Positions 9,671-18,136 of a stretch of 57,215 nt of DNA are shown here, one piece after another. The stretch lies in NCBI GenBank assembly GCA_022797215.1, contig JAAWKD010000009.1, positions 1 to 57,215 on the forward strand, given 5' to 3'. Under the pieces are notes generated by a model that saw only the letters and a program-made list of their open reading frames with translations, ran no database searches and was not told where the DNA came from. How positions within the stretch are numbered: the stretch's first letter is position 1; each line of letters begins with the position of its first letter. The translations under genes and the position numbers were made by a program. The DNA comes from Clostridia bacterium (lineage in GTDB: Bacteria > Bacillota > Clostridia > TANB77 > CAG-508).

Positions 9671-9682
9671 ATGGTCGAGGCG
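9671..9682. repeat. Left attachment site (copy 1 of tRNA-Pro 3' end)
   Basis: ATGGTCGAGGCG equals the last bases of the tRNA-Pro gene including CCA, read on the other strand. The same 12 bp recur at 19303 and 28355 in direct orientation. Confidence 0.85.
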
Positions 9683-9742
9683 GTAGCTTTTACAAACTAA
9701 CTCAAAGTCTTTATTTATCAATGCTTTATTATGTTTTTTTCA

Positions 9743-9775
9743 TTTTAAAACATTTTTTTAAAACTCTTATTTTAG
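9743..9775. repeat. Candidate integrase arm sites, IME1 left end
   Basis: Two TTTTAAAAC units lie about 70 bp inside the left att site. The same unit recurs three times near the right end of IME1 (19113-19198) but not in the IME2 ends. Element-specific repeats at both ends fit arm-type integrase binding sites; replication iterons are an alternative. Confidence 0.5.
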
Positions 9776-9815
9776 TATTAATCTAAAATTTATATATTCA
9801 ATTTTAAATATGCTT

Positions 9816-11123
9816 TTATGCTCTTTCTCTTTTTAAATAATCTATTACTTTTTGAGTTTCCTTTTGCTTATAGTAATTGTATATATCTCCATAAGTATTT
9901 ATTGTAGTTTCAATATTGGCATGTCCCATTAATTTCTGTAATACTGGTAAATCTACACCTGCCTCAATACATCTAGTTGCAAAAGTATGCCTTAACATAT
10001 GAGTATTTACTGATTTTGTTATTCCTGCATTTTTACAAATTCGTTTAAATGCTGAATTTATTGTATTATCTACATACAATTTTTTATTCTCTTGACAAAA
10101 TAGAACTTGATTTTTGTTTTCTATTTTGTTGTTTAATGAATCTTTTATAATATCCTCTGTAAGTTCATTTATTTCAATATTTCTTTTGCCACTTTTGGTT
10201 TTAGTTGGACCTATAATAGTGTTTTTATTTCTATCTTTTGTTAATGTTTTTGTAACTTTAATCATTTTATTATCTAAATCAATATCATCATTATAATTTA
10301 ATGCTAATACTTCGCCAATTCTCATACCAGTATATAAACAAATTAGTATGATATTTTTATAGATCGAGTTATGGCTTTCTAAATAATCTTCTAGTTGTTT
10401 TTGTTCTGTAATTGTTAGAGCAACAACATCCTTATCTTCTTTTAAACTTTTTGGCTTTTCAATACGGTCTATACCTTCAAATAAGTTGTTTACTAGATAT
10501 AGTTTATAATTTGCATATTCATACACATACTTAAGCATTCTATAATCTTTCTTTATAGTAGAATTTGATTTGACTTTTTCTTCTTGTAAAAAATCTTCAA
10601 TTTGCTTTTTCGTTACTTTTTCTATCGGTATATTTGCAAATTTATGCTTTTTAATTCTTTCTAATGTTGACATATTTGTATTGTAAGCATTTGCTTTAGT
10701 TTTTCCCATTCTATATTTAGAATCTTCAATTTCTTTTGCTAAAATTGCTATTGTTTTTTCTGTTCTCTTTAATTCAATAGTTCCTCCAGACTTTTTCATT
10801 TCTAATTTGTATTTATACATTTTGTCTAATGCTTCTTCTTGTGTTTTCGCAGTAAATGATTTTCTAATTGCTTCGCCTGTTTCTATATCTTTTCCTATTG
10901 TTAGTGTCGCTTTATGCTGTTCATTAATATAGAATTTATCGCATTTATCTACATTTTTGCATATTTTACATTTATCACATTTGCTCATCGATTTTTTATC
11001 TTTCCTATTTTGGCAAATGGATCTATCTTTACATTTCTTACAAATAGGACATATAGGTAATTCAGAGTTCTTTTTCTCCGTTTTTATTGTATATGTTCCT
11101 ACTGTATAACCTTTTGTATTCAT
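9816..11123 (-). CDS. int: Tyrosine recombinase (integrase) of IME1
   Basis: A 435-residue tyrosine recombinase for insertion into and excision from the tRNA-Pro 3' end. The N-terminal 60 residues carry a cluster of about ten cysteines (CPICKKC, CDKCKICKNVDKC), likely a zinc-binding arm. An arm-binding and core-binding region follows, then the catalytic domain with TGMRIGE, HMLRHTFAT (His 375, Arg 378), GHANIETT (His 401) and the nucleophile Tyr 411 in NTYGD. It ends about 140 bp from the left att site. The IME2 integrase has the same Cys-rich N-terminus and target, but the proteins are only moderately similar. Confidence 0.93.
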   Translation of the reverse strand: MNTKGYTVGTYTIKTEKKNSELPICPICKKCKDRSICQNRKDKKSMSKCDKCKICKNVDKCDKFYINEQHKATLTIGKDIETGEAIRKSFTAKTQEEALDKMYKYKLEMKKSGGTIELKRTEKTIAILAKEIEDSKYRMGKTKANAYNTNMSTLERIKKHKFANIPIEKVTKKQIEDFLQEEKVKSNSTIKKDYRMLKYVYEYANYKLYLVNNLFEGIDRIEKPKSLKEDKDVVALTITEQKQLEDYLESHNSIYKNIILICLYTGMRIGEVLALNYNDDIDLDNKMIKVTKTLTKDRNKNTIIGPTKTKSGKRNIEINELTEDIIKDSLNNKIENKNQVLFCQENKKLYVDNTINSAFKRICKNAGITKSVNTHMLRHTFATRCIEAGVDLPVLQKLMGHANIETTINTYGDIYNYYKQKETQKVIDYLKRERA

Positions 11124-11230
11124 TAATATTCCCTCACTTTCTCAAATTACTATGCTTCGTTTCGCATATTTATCTTCTATGGAGCTTTTCTTCGCTATCG
11201 CTTGAAAATTCCAAGAATATAAAAATTTCG

Positions 11231-11302
11231 AGGAAATACCTTGCTCAATTTTTAAATTGGTAGTATAATAATTTTACAAACATATCGAACAGGGCATTTC
11301 CT
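11231..11302 (-). promoter_or_regulatory. Inverted repeat around the integrase promoter, IME1
   Basis: Arms AGGAAATACCTTGCT (11231-11245) and AACAGGGCATTTCCT (11288-11302) are imperfect inverted repeats enclosing a minus-strand TATACT-like -10 box upstream of int. IME2 has the same arms at 20874-20888 and 20932-20944. Conservation between otherwise diverged elements suggests an operator controlling int. Confidence 0.5.
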
Positions 11303-11347
11303 GTTTGTTTAGAAGATTTAATGTGCTAGATTAAGTCTTCTTTATTT

Positions 11348-11545
11348 TTACTCTGCCATAATTCTTTTTTGGCTTACAAATTCATTTAGGCAATCTGCTT
11401 TTATCCAAAACTTTCTGCCTATTTTAATACTTGGAAAATCTTCTTGATGAAATAACTGTAAGCATTTTTGTTTTCCTATATGCAATAATCTGCATACATC
11501 ATCTGTTGAGTATAATTTTATCTCAATTCCTTCTAAATTCTGCAT
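11348..11545 (-). CDS. xis: Excisionase-like HTH protein of IME1
   Basis: A 65-residue helix-turn-helix protein of the MerR/excisionase (HTH_17) type, with STDDVCRLLHIGKQKCLQLF as the recognition region and IKIGRKFWIK as the wing. It should direct excision together with the integrase. I choose ATG at 11545, placed after GAGAGGAGG; the longer reading frame to 11614 lacks a ribosome site. It is transcribed toward int, with a hairpin between the two genes. Confidence 0.85.
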   Translation of the reverse strand: MQNLEGIEIKLYSTDDVCRLLHIGKQKCLQLFHQEDFPSIKIGRKFWIKADCLNEFVSQKRIMAE

Positions 11546-11721
11546 AATTTTTACCTCCTCTCCTTGACAATCATTTTTCAATGTAGTATAACTATATTGT
11601 GAAAGATTTATCAAATTTTTTTAAAATTGTATATTGATTATACAATCACATTCTATATTTGTCAACACATTTTAAAAACAAATTAAGAATATCTCACATT
11701 TAATTTTTAGGGGGTTAAAAA

Positions 11722-12825
11722 ATGCGAAAATTACCTCAATATTCCTTTAACGAGGGATTTTACATATGGTTTGATGTCGATTCTAAAGAAGAATACTATT
11801 CAACACCTGTCTATATGTATAAAACTGATTTTAATGATGATTTAGAAAATCATAAAAGAAGAATCGTTCAAGAAAAGGATTTTTATAAAAAGAAACCAAG
11901 TAAAAAAGATTCAGCACCAAAACATCCAGCTACTATTCTTTACCCATTTGCTGAACAGTTTGGAAGATTTCTAATCAGTTTATTAAATGCAGACTTTTCA
12001 AGTTTTAATACTGCTTATGATACATTTTTCTATTTGTATGGATTCGAATTATTAAAAGAATATACACCAGATAAAGAATTAATGAATACATATTCAAATG
12101 AAGAAGAACTAGTAAAAATAATGAAAATGGTATATGACAATAGTTATGGATATTTAACAGATATACAATATAATTTTAGAAGATGTGTAGATTTCATATA
12201 TAATCTAAATGGAAACGAAGAATTAAAAGACTGTAAACCAACTTCAAAATTAACAGCTTCATTAGTTACTCATTATGACGATGTTTATACATATTCAAGT
12301 AATATAGAGATTATTTTAGATACATATTCAGATAAATACTTAAAATATGGTAATCAAACAATAGAAAAATTAGCTAGAGAACTAGATAAAAATGACTCTT
12401 TCATAAAAATGACTAATGTATATACAAGTGAAAAATTAAGCAACATTGCTTTTGTAGTATTAGAACAGTTTGTAAAAAACTCTAATTTACCAATAAAAAA
12501 ATGTCAATATTGCGATAGATACTTTATTCCATCAGTAAGACAAGATGAATTGTATTGCGATCTACCAAACGAAGATGGAAAACTTTGTAGAGAAAAAGGA
12601 GCAAAACAAACATATAAACAAAATTTAGAAAAGATACCTGCTTTACTAGAATATAGAAAAGCATATCAAAAGAAATTTATGGAAGTGGCTAGAAGTGATA
12701 ACAACAAGAAACTAAAAAAAGATTTTGATAGTTGGAAGAAAACAGCACAAGGTAAAATAAGGGATTATAAACAAGGAAAAGTTACAGAAGATGAGTTGTA
12801 TAAATGGATGATGGAAAATAAATAG
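11722..12825 (+). CDS. DUF6076-like Cys-rich protein of IME1
   Basis: A 367-residue protein, the same length as its counterpart in IME2 (21392). Both contain LNADFSS followed by a YxTFF segment, and near residue 255 a zinc-finger-like block CQYCDRYF, then YC, then LC, followed by a helical basic C-terminus. It matches the DUF6076 type of protein found in such elements; its role is not known. It is divergent from xis/int and first in the rightward operon, so it may regulate or replicate the element. Start after AGGGGGTT. Confidence 0.7.
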   Translation: MRKLPQYSFNEGFYIWFDVDSKEEYYSTPVYMYKTDFNDDLENHKRRIVQEKDFYKKKPSKKDSAPKHPATILYPFAEQFGRFLISLLNADFSSFNTAYDTFFYLYGFELLKEYTPDKELMNTYSNEEELVKIMKMVYDNSYGYLTDIQYNFRRCVDFIYNLNGNEELKDCKPTSKLTASLVTHYDDVYTYSSNIEIILDTYSDKYLKYGNQTIEKLARELDKNDSFIKMTNVYTSEKLSNIAFVVLEQFVKNSNLPIKKCQYCDRYFIPSVRQDELYCDLPNEDGKLCREKGAKQTYKQNLEKIPALLEYRKAYQKKFMEVARSDNNKKLKKDFDSWKKTAQGKIRDYKQGKVTEDELYKWMMENK

Positions 12826-12844
12826 TAAATAGGAGATATAGCAT

Positions 12845-13738
12845 ATGCACCAACCCAATAATGAACTTGTAGAAGCTATAAATAAAATAGAAGAAATAGC
12901 AAAACCTGCAGCACAAGCAATTCAATATATATCTGAGTACACTAAAAAATTAAGTGAACAAATAAAAAGAGCATTTAATCAATTTGATTTTTCAAAGTTT
13001 TATGACAATTTAATGGCTCCAATGAAACAATTGGCATTACAAATTGAAGAGGTAAAAAAGGATCCAGATAGCATAATGAATTATTTGTCATATGTAAAAT
13101 ATCTATCAAAATATTTTTGGGCAATGCCATACAAGATTGATACAGCTGAATTAAAAATGATATTTGAAAATGTAAGTTCTGAAAAAGAATTTGATGATTA
13201 TATGAAAAGATATTTTAATAAACAACGAATGCAAAATCTTTTTTATGACATAAAGCTAAAAATAAATAGAAAACACATTATTATTTTTAGGCAGATTGAA
13301 CAAAGTTTTTATAATAGGCAATACTCTTTAATTAATAATGCTATTATTTCAATTATAGATGACGAGTTAACCTATTATATAGCTGATAAAAAACAAACTA
13401 AACGTACAGATATCTTTCTTCCTATAATAGAACTATTTAAAGAAAAAAGTATAGGAGAATGTAATTTTTTGGATTTATTTTATTTAGAAATGTTAAATAG
13501 TAATTTAAATATATTATTTGATAATGTTAATTTTAACAATATTGTAATTAATAATAATAAAGCTATTAGAAGACATGCTACTCAACATGGTAAAAAGTAT
13601 TCTAATCAAAAAATAGTATCTATAATGTTATTAAATACACTATACAATTTGTTATATATAAAAGATGATATGAAGGGCTATAGAGGAAAATTGAAAATAA
13701 AAAAGGAAAAGGATGGAAGTAGACATTATATTTTATAA
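12845..13738 (+). CDS. HEPN/Abi-like protein, putative RNase effector
   Basis: A 297-residue, mostly helical protein. The first 90 residues look like a coiled coil or amphipathic region. The C-terminal domain contains RRHATQHGKKY, an Rx4H motif (Arg 243, His 248) followed by a hydrophobic helix ending NTLYNLLYI. This is the pattern of HEPN ribonuclease/abortive-infection domains. It starts 17 bp after the DUF6076-like gene and ends 17 bp before the DUF3800 gene, so the three are one operon. I infer an anti-phage or growth-arrest role; no direct evidence is visible beyond the motif and context. Confidence 0.6.
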   Translation: MHQPNNELVEAINKIEEIAKPAAQAIQYISEYTKKLSEQIKRAFNQFDFSKFYDNLMAPMKQLALQIEEVKKDPDSIMNYLSYVKYLSKYFWAMPYKIDTAELKMIFENVSSEKEFDDYMKRYFNKQRMQNLFYDIKLKINRKHIIIFRQIEQSFYNRQYSLINNAIISIIDDELTYYIADKKQTKRTDIFLPIIELFKEKSIGECNFLDLFYLEMLNSNLNILFDNVNFNNIVINNNKAIRRHATQHGKKYSNQKIVSIMLLNTLYNLLYIKDDMKGYRGKLKIKKEKDGSRHYIL

Positions 13739-13755
13739 AATAGACAGAAAAGTAG

Positions 13756-14436
13756 GTGATTGAAATAAAGCGAAGACTTAATATATTTATTGATGAAAGT
13801 GGAGATTTTGGATTTGTAGATGGGAGTTCAGAATTATATGGAGTTTCATTTACACTTCATGAAAGTGCTGATTCAATAACTAATGACTTAGAATATCTAA
13901 ATACTAGATTAAAAAAGGCTAATTATGATGGAATGATACATTTAGCAGATTTAGTGGCTAAAAGAGGAGATTATTCATATTTTAAATTAGAACAAAGAAA
14001 AGATATTTTTTGGTCTATATTTTACTTTTCAAAAAGAGTAAAAGTAAAAATACATACAGTTATAATTGATAAAAGATTTAAAAATAATAAAGCACAATTA
14101 AATAGAGAATTAGCACTTGAAATAAGCAAATTTTTCAATTCTATAAATGATTATATGAACGAGTTTGAGAAAGTAGTTGTTTACTATGATAATGGACAAG
14201 AAGCATTAGGTTCTATTATAGATACATTATTAATTACAAAAAATAATGTAGAACATAGAATTGAATTTAATCATAAGGAAAAAAGATTATTTCAAGTATC
14301 TGATATGCTAACATTTGTAGATAAAATTGTATATAAACATAACAATAATATGCCATTAACAAAAGCAGAAAAATACTTTTTTAGTGTAAAAGATATATTG
14401 GGAATAATTAGACAATTAAAGAATAAAAGATTATAA
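13756..14436 (+). CDS. DUF3800 domain protein
   Basis: A 226-residue protein of the DUF3800 family with the signature IDESGDFGF at the N-terminus and conserved acidic residues near IHLADL, YYDNGQ and QVSDMLTFVDK. The family has an RNase H-like fold and is often found in mobile elements and defence islands; its substrate is unknown. The GTG start overlaps the ribosome site AGTAGGTG. Its tight coupling to the HEPN-like gene suggests that they act together. A terminator follows directly. Confidence 0.8.
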   Translation: MIEIKRRLNIFIDESGDFGFVDGSSELYGVSFTLHESADSITNDLEYLNTRLKKANYDGMIHLADLVAKRGDYSYFKLEQRKDIFWSIFYFSKRVKVKIHTVIIDKRFKNNKAQLNRELALEISKFFNSINDYMNEFEKVVVYYDNGQEALGSIIDTLLITKNNVEHRIEFNHKEKRLFQVSDMLTFVDKIVYKHNNNMPLTKAEKYFFSVKDILGIIRQLKNKRL

Positions 14437-14462
14437 AAAGCCATTCGTTTGAATGGCTTTTT
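14436..14462 (+). terminator. Terminator of the IME1 cargo operon
   Basis: AAAAAGCCATTC and GAATGGCTTTTT form the stem; the T tract follows. Confidence 0.85.
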
Positions 14463-14570
14463 GCGACGCTCAGCGTCTACACGGGTTTGGTCCTTGTGAG
14501 ACCAATTATTGACGACTACCGTCAACTCGGGTCAGGTCCTACTAAAGTTAAAACTATTTCAGACCCAGTA
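14463..14570. other. Cluster of small hairpins, candidate origin
   Basis: Three short stem-loops follow each other: GACGCT/AGCGTC (14465-14477), TTGGTC/GACCAA (14487-14505) and TTGACG/CGTCAA (14509-14525). GGGTC/GACCC may pair further on. The block is GC-richer than its surroundings and non-coding. It could be a transfer or single-strand origin, given the MobV relaxase 0.6 kb away, but no known nick site is recognised. Confidence 0.4.
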
Positions 14571-14659
14571 AATAATATTATTTATAATATATATTATTCA
14601 TTTCTATAATCAAATTATACACTATTTTTTTGAAAATGTATATAGTTTTTTGAAAAAAT

Positions 14660-14688
14660 TTGCTAAAATTATGTAAGTATGATATAAT
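14660..14688 (+). promoter_or_regulatory. Sigma-A promoter of the cupin-like cassette
   Basis: TTGCTA and TATAAT are separated by 17 bp. Confidence 0.65.
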
Positions 14689-14733
14689 TATTACGTAAAC
14701 CAAAATATTTTGCAAACATTAGGAGGTAGCAAT

Positions 14734-15120
14734 ATGGGCAAGATGATTAAGACTATTGAGCTTCCAGAAGAATTTATTACTGGAACGGCTGAAGAAAGTG
14801 CTTATCGGTATGGAGGACCAGGGGTAAACAAAACTACACTTGAAGGTGTTGATGAAATGCAGTATTTGTATGTATCACCTTGGACTTCCATAAAGATGCA
14901 TGGACATGACAATCAATGGGAAGTGTGGATAAATATTTCTCGCAAGACTGCGCATGTATGCCTTATAGGCGAGGAACATGAGCTTATAAACCACAGAAAA
15001 GAAAGAATGGTTGTCATGGCGGTTAAAGGTCACATTAATTATTCATATGATGACCTTGCAGAATTTTTCTACGTTTTAGGCTTTTCCGTATATCACGGCT
15101 CTCTGGTAGTCAATGACTAA
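14734..15120 (+). CDS. Cupin-like small protein
   Basis: A 128-residue cytosolic protein. The segment SIKMHGHDNQWEVWI, followed by GEEHEL, resembles the first cupin motif with metal-binding His and Glu, so a small beta-barrel binding protein is likely; the ligand is unknown. ATG at 14734 follows TTAGGAGGT, which beats the upstream in-frame start at 14710. The gene is GC-richer than IME1 around it, uses CGG for Arg, and has a private promoter and terminator, so it looks like a cassette added to the element. Confidence 0.6.
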   Translation: MGKMIKTIELPEEFITGTAEESAYRYGGPGVNKTTLEGVDEMQYLYVSPWTSIKMHGHDNQWEVWINISRKTAHVCLIGEEHELINHRKERMVVMAVKGHINYSYDDLAEFFYVLGFSVYHGSLVVND

Positions 15121-15157
15121 CCGCTCCTAATAGCAGGAGACCGAAAATTCGGACCAA

Positions 15158-15197
15158 AGGAGGCACAGTATTTAGCAATACTGTGCCTCCTAACTTT
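15158..15197. terminator. Strong terminator
   Basis: A 15-bp perfect stem (AGGAGGCACAGTATT and its complement) lies between the convergent cupin-like and relaxase genes. Confidence 0.85.
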
Positions 15198-15201
15198 ATA
15201 T

Positions 15202-16428
15202 CTAATATAATTCCAAATCATCTTCTTTTTCTTTCTTTTCAAATTTGTTTATATCAAGTTGTTTTTCAATATTAAAGTTAATATATGTTTCTTTCTCAAA
15301 ATTCCTTATAAGGTCATCCTCAGAAGGATAAGAGAATTTATGACATACCCAAGTAATAAATTTTTGAACTGTAATTTTGAATCTATCAATAACCTTCTTT
15401 AAATAATTATTTTCCTTTTCTAATTTGTTTATTATTTTTTGATATTGATAATCTATTTTATAGATTTCATATTCAAATTGCTGTTTTAGTTTCTTTTCTT
15501 TATTTTCTAAAGTTTCCTCCAATTTCTTGCATTTGAACTTTAAATTTATATTATCTTCAAGCATTTCAGTATGTTTCTTTTCATATTCTGTTGCTATTTC
15601 TACAGTATTTGACTGTTTTGATAATTCTTTACGCAATGATATATTTTCTTTGTGTAATTCTTGTATTAAATCATCTCTAGGCTTTATTATTTCATTTTCT
15701 ATTTTTTCATCACGATTAAGCATAACCTTTCTAATATCTTTAATATTAGGTGTTTTTGGCAAGTCTAATGTTATATTTTCTAATACATTTTTAGTATTTT
15801 CAAAATTTGTTATTTGCTTAAATTCTTGCACAGAATAATGTTCTCTATTGCTTATTTCAACTAATTCTCCTCTTTCTAAATTAAAACCTTTTTCAGAAAT
15901 ATGTTTGAAATAAGCATTTTGTAAATCTCTATAACTATTTTTACCTCTCCAAAAATCTCGTGAGCATACTTTATCAATTTTATTTCCTTGTTTATCTGTT
16001 GCATGAACTACTGGAATAAATAACAAGTGCATATGTGGTGTATCTTCGTCCATATGAACTACTGCTGAAATTATATTTTGCTCTCCTAAATCTTTATATT
16101 TACAGATGAAATCATAACTCTCTTTAAAGTATCTTTTACTTTCTTCATAATCTATTTCATCAAAAAATTTCTGGTCAGATGTAAACACCATTTCACACAT
16201 TATATTGCTATTACTTCTTATTTGACCTTTTAAATCGTACTTTTCTTTTATTCTATCAAACTCTTTTATATAACTTAATTCATTTTTCTTTAAATAATAA
16301 TTTAATTCTCTTTTACTGCTATCTATATTTTTATTTGAATGATTTTTTGTTTTTCTCTCATTATGCTTATATGCTCCCATAGCTTGTGCTCTAGTCAGTT
16401 TTTCATTCCTAATTATAGCATAGCTCAT
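15202..16428 (-). CDS. mobV: MobV-type relaxase (Pre/Mob) of IME1
   Basis: A 408-residue plasmid-recombination/mobilization relaxase. The N-terminus MSYAIIRNEKLTRAQAMGA, the NEK motif and HMDEDTPHMHLLFIPV (His triad motif of MobV) are clear. From about residue 240 the protein becomes a coiled coil, usual for the family. It would nick the transfer origin and lead DNA into a helper secretion system. I choose ATG at 16428 after GAAGGAG; the longer frame runs into the IS element. The IS sits only about 45 bp upstream and probably displaced the native promoter. Confidence 0.88.
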   Translation of the reverse strand: MSYAIIRNEKLTRAQAMGAYKHNERKTKNHSNKNIDSSKRELNYYLKKNELSYIKEFDRIKEKYDLKGQIRSNSNIMCEMVFTSDQKFFDEIDYEESKRYFKESYDFICKYKDLGEQNIISAVVHMDEDTPHMHLLFIPVVHATDKQGNKIDKVCSRDFWRGKNSYRDLQNAYFKHISEKGFNLERGELVEISNREHYSVQEFKQITNFENTKNVLENITLDLPKTPNIKDIRKVMLNRDEKIENEIIKPRDDLIQELHKENISLRKELSKQSNTVEIATEYEKKHTEMLEDNINLKFKCKKLEETLENKEKKLKQQFEYEIYKIDYQYQKIINKLEKENNYLKKVIDRFKITVQKFITWVCHKFSYPSEDDLIRNFEKETYINFNIEKQLDINKFEKKEKEDDLELY

Positions 16429-16529
16429 AGATTCTTCTTTGCTCCTTCTCAAATTTGCGAGATAAGATTTTCTTTGATGTGAACCAAAAATATTGGACAA
16501 AAAATATTAAAGTATGGAGGTTCACCAGT

Positions 16530-17103
16530 ATGTTTAAATATTCATTTGAATTTAAATTTAAAGCAGTAAAATATGTAGTGTATGGAAAGCATTCATATAG
16601 AGAAACAGCAAGAAAATTTAATGTTCATCAAGAACAAATAAGAGTATGGACTAATAGGTATAAGACTTATGGTAAAAATGGACTTATACCAAAGCCAATT
16701 CAAAAGTATGATGGAAAGTTTAAAGTAGATGTGGTAGAATATATGTATGCTAACCATTTATCTTTTGAAAAGACGGCTATTCATTTTGGATTGCCTTCTT
16801 CTACAAATGTTGTATTATGGAAGCAAATGTATGATGAGAAAGGTGCTCGGATATTTGCTTAATAATAGAAATATTGCAATTGATAGAGTAAGAGTAAATC
16901 GTGTGAAAAAGAAGAAAAATAAACAAAATACTAATTCAAATGCATTAATAAAATCTACTTCCAAGTCTTCTTTAAAATCTGATAAAAGTAATGCAGAACT
17001 TTTAAAAGAAATAGAAGATTTAAGAATGGAGAACGATTACCTAAAAAAATTACAAGCCTTAGTTCAAAAAAGAACAAGCCAACAAAAAAAGAAAAAGCAT
17101 TAG
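16530..17103 (+). CDS. IS150-type transposase OrfA, split at CGGA
   Basis: The helix-turn-helix half of an IS3-family transposase: two HTH units (HSYRETARKFNV, LSFEKTAIHFGL), then a leucine-zipper-like segment (NAELLKEIEDLRMENDYLKK) before the A-rich frameshift window to OrfB. Frame 0 stops at 16862, four codons after GCT CGG ATA. Skipping the C at 16848 gives EKGAGYLLNNRNIAI, which continues in frame to 17103 and matches the usual GAGL/RNIAI layout of IS150 OrfA. The break is thus a +1 shift at CGGA, like three other genes in the window. Confidence 0.75.
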
Positions 17104-17945
17104 CCGTTTATGAATTAAGGCAAAAATATAAAATAACGGCTCTATTAAGAAAAGCAGAATTATCTAAAAGCACTTATTATGATATTATTAGTAAACTTTC
17201 AAAGCCAGACAAATATGAAGAAGTAAAGGAAGTTATAAAGCAAATATATCATTCAAATAAAGGAAGATACGGCTATCGTAGAGTTACATATGAACTTTTA
17301 AATAGAGGCTATAAATTAAATAGAAAAACCGTTTATAAATTAATGAAAGAGTTAGGGTTACAATCAATTGTTAGAGTAAGAAGATATCGTTCATATAAAG
17401 GTAATTATGGAAAAGTAGCGCCTAATATATTAAAGAGAGATTTTAAAGCAGATAAGCCAAATTCAAAATGGGTTACAGATGTTACTCAATTTAATGTATT
17501 AGATACAAAAATATATTTATCTCCCATAGTAGACTTGTTTAATGGAGAAGTCATAAGTTATAATATATCTGAAAGCCCAAATTTTCATCAAATAGAAGAT
17601 ATGCTAGATAAAGCATTTATAAAGATTTCAGACAATACAAAATTGATTCTTCATTCAGATCAAGGTTGGCAATATCAAATGGAGAAATATCAAAATTGTC
17701 TAGAAGAAAAATGAATCATACAAAGCATGTCTAGAAAAGGAAATTGTTTAGATAACGCATGTGCAGAAAACTTCTTTGGTTTATTAAAGACAGAGTTTTT
17801 CTACAATAAGAAATTTGAAAGTATTACTCAATTTAAAACAGAACTTATTGATTATATAAATTATTATAATAATGAGCGTATAAAATTAAGACTAAAAGGA
17901 AAAAGTCCAATTCAATATAGAATGGATTTTGAACAAGTAGCATAA
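17097..17945 (+). pseudogene. IS150-type transposase OrfB with in-frame stop
   Basis: The integrase-core DDE half: HTH_21 region (GRYGYRRVTYELLNRGY), VTDVTQF with the first Asp, HSDQGWQYQ with the second Asp, SRKGNCLDNACAENFFGLLKTE with the Glu, and the NNERIKLRLKG end. It is reached by the usual -1 frameshift from OrfA in an A-rich run; no independent start is visible. TGA at 17712-17714 interrupts the same frame immediately before IIQSMSRKGN. The family has Gly here, so GGA to TGA is the likely change. Catalytic residues lie on both sides, so the IS is probably inactive unless the stop is read through. Confidence 0.8.
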
Positions 17946-18136
17946 AAAACTGTCCAACTTTCATGGGTCACTTCAGACAAGTTTTTTTCAAAACTTATCT
18001 GTGTGGCAGGAGATCCTGCACCCTTTCCTAAAAAATAACTAAAGTATTTTTTAGGCTTAGTAAAATAGTAAACTATTTTACTAAGTGAAGTTGCAATATA
18101 AAGCATACCTTTGCAACTTCATATCAGAGCAAATTC

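Larger units (their letters stand above)
16475..17975 (+). mobile_element. IS150-type IS3-family insertion sequence
   Basis: About 1.5 kb with 25-bp imperfect terminal inverted repeats (19 of 25 matching) beginning TGATGTGAACC at the left and TGAAGTGACCC, read inward, at the right. It has two overlapping transposase frames. No target duplication is evident: CTT precedes the left end and GAC follows the right end. It inserted between the mobV start and the repA gene of IME1. Confidence 0.8.
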
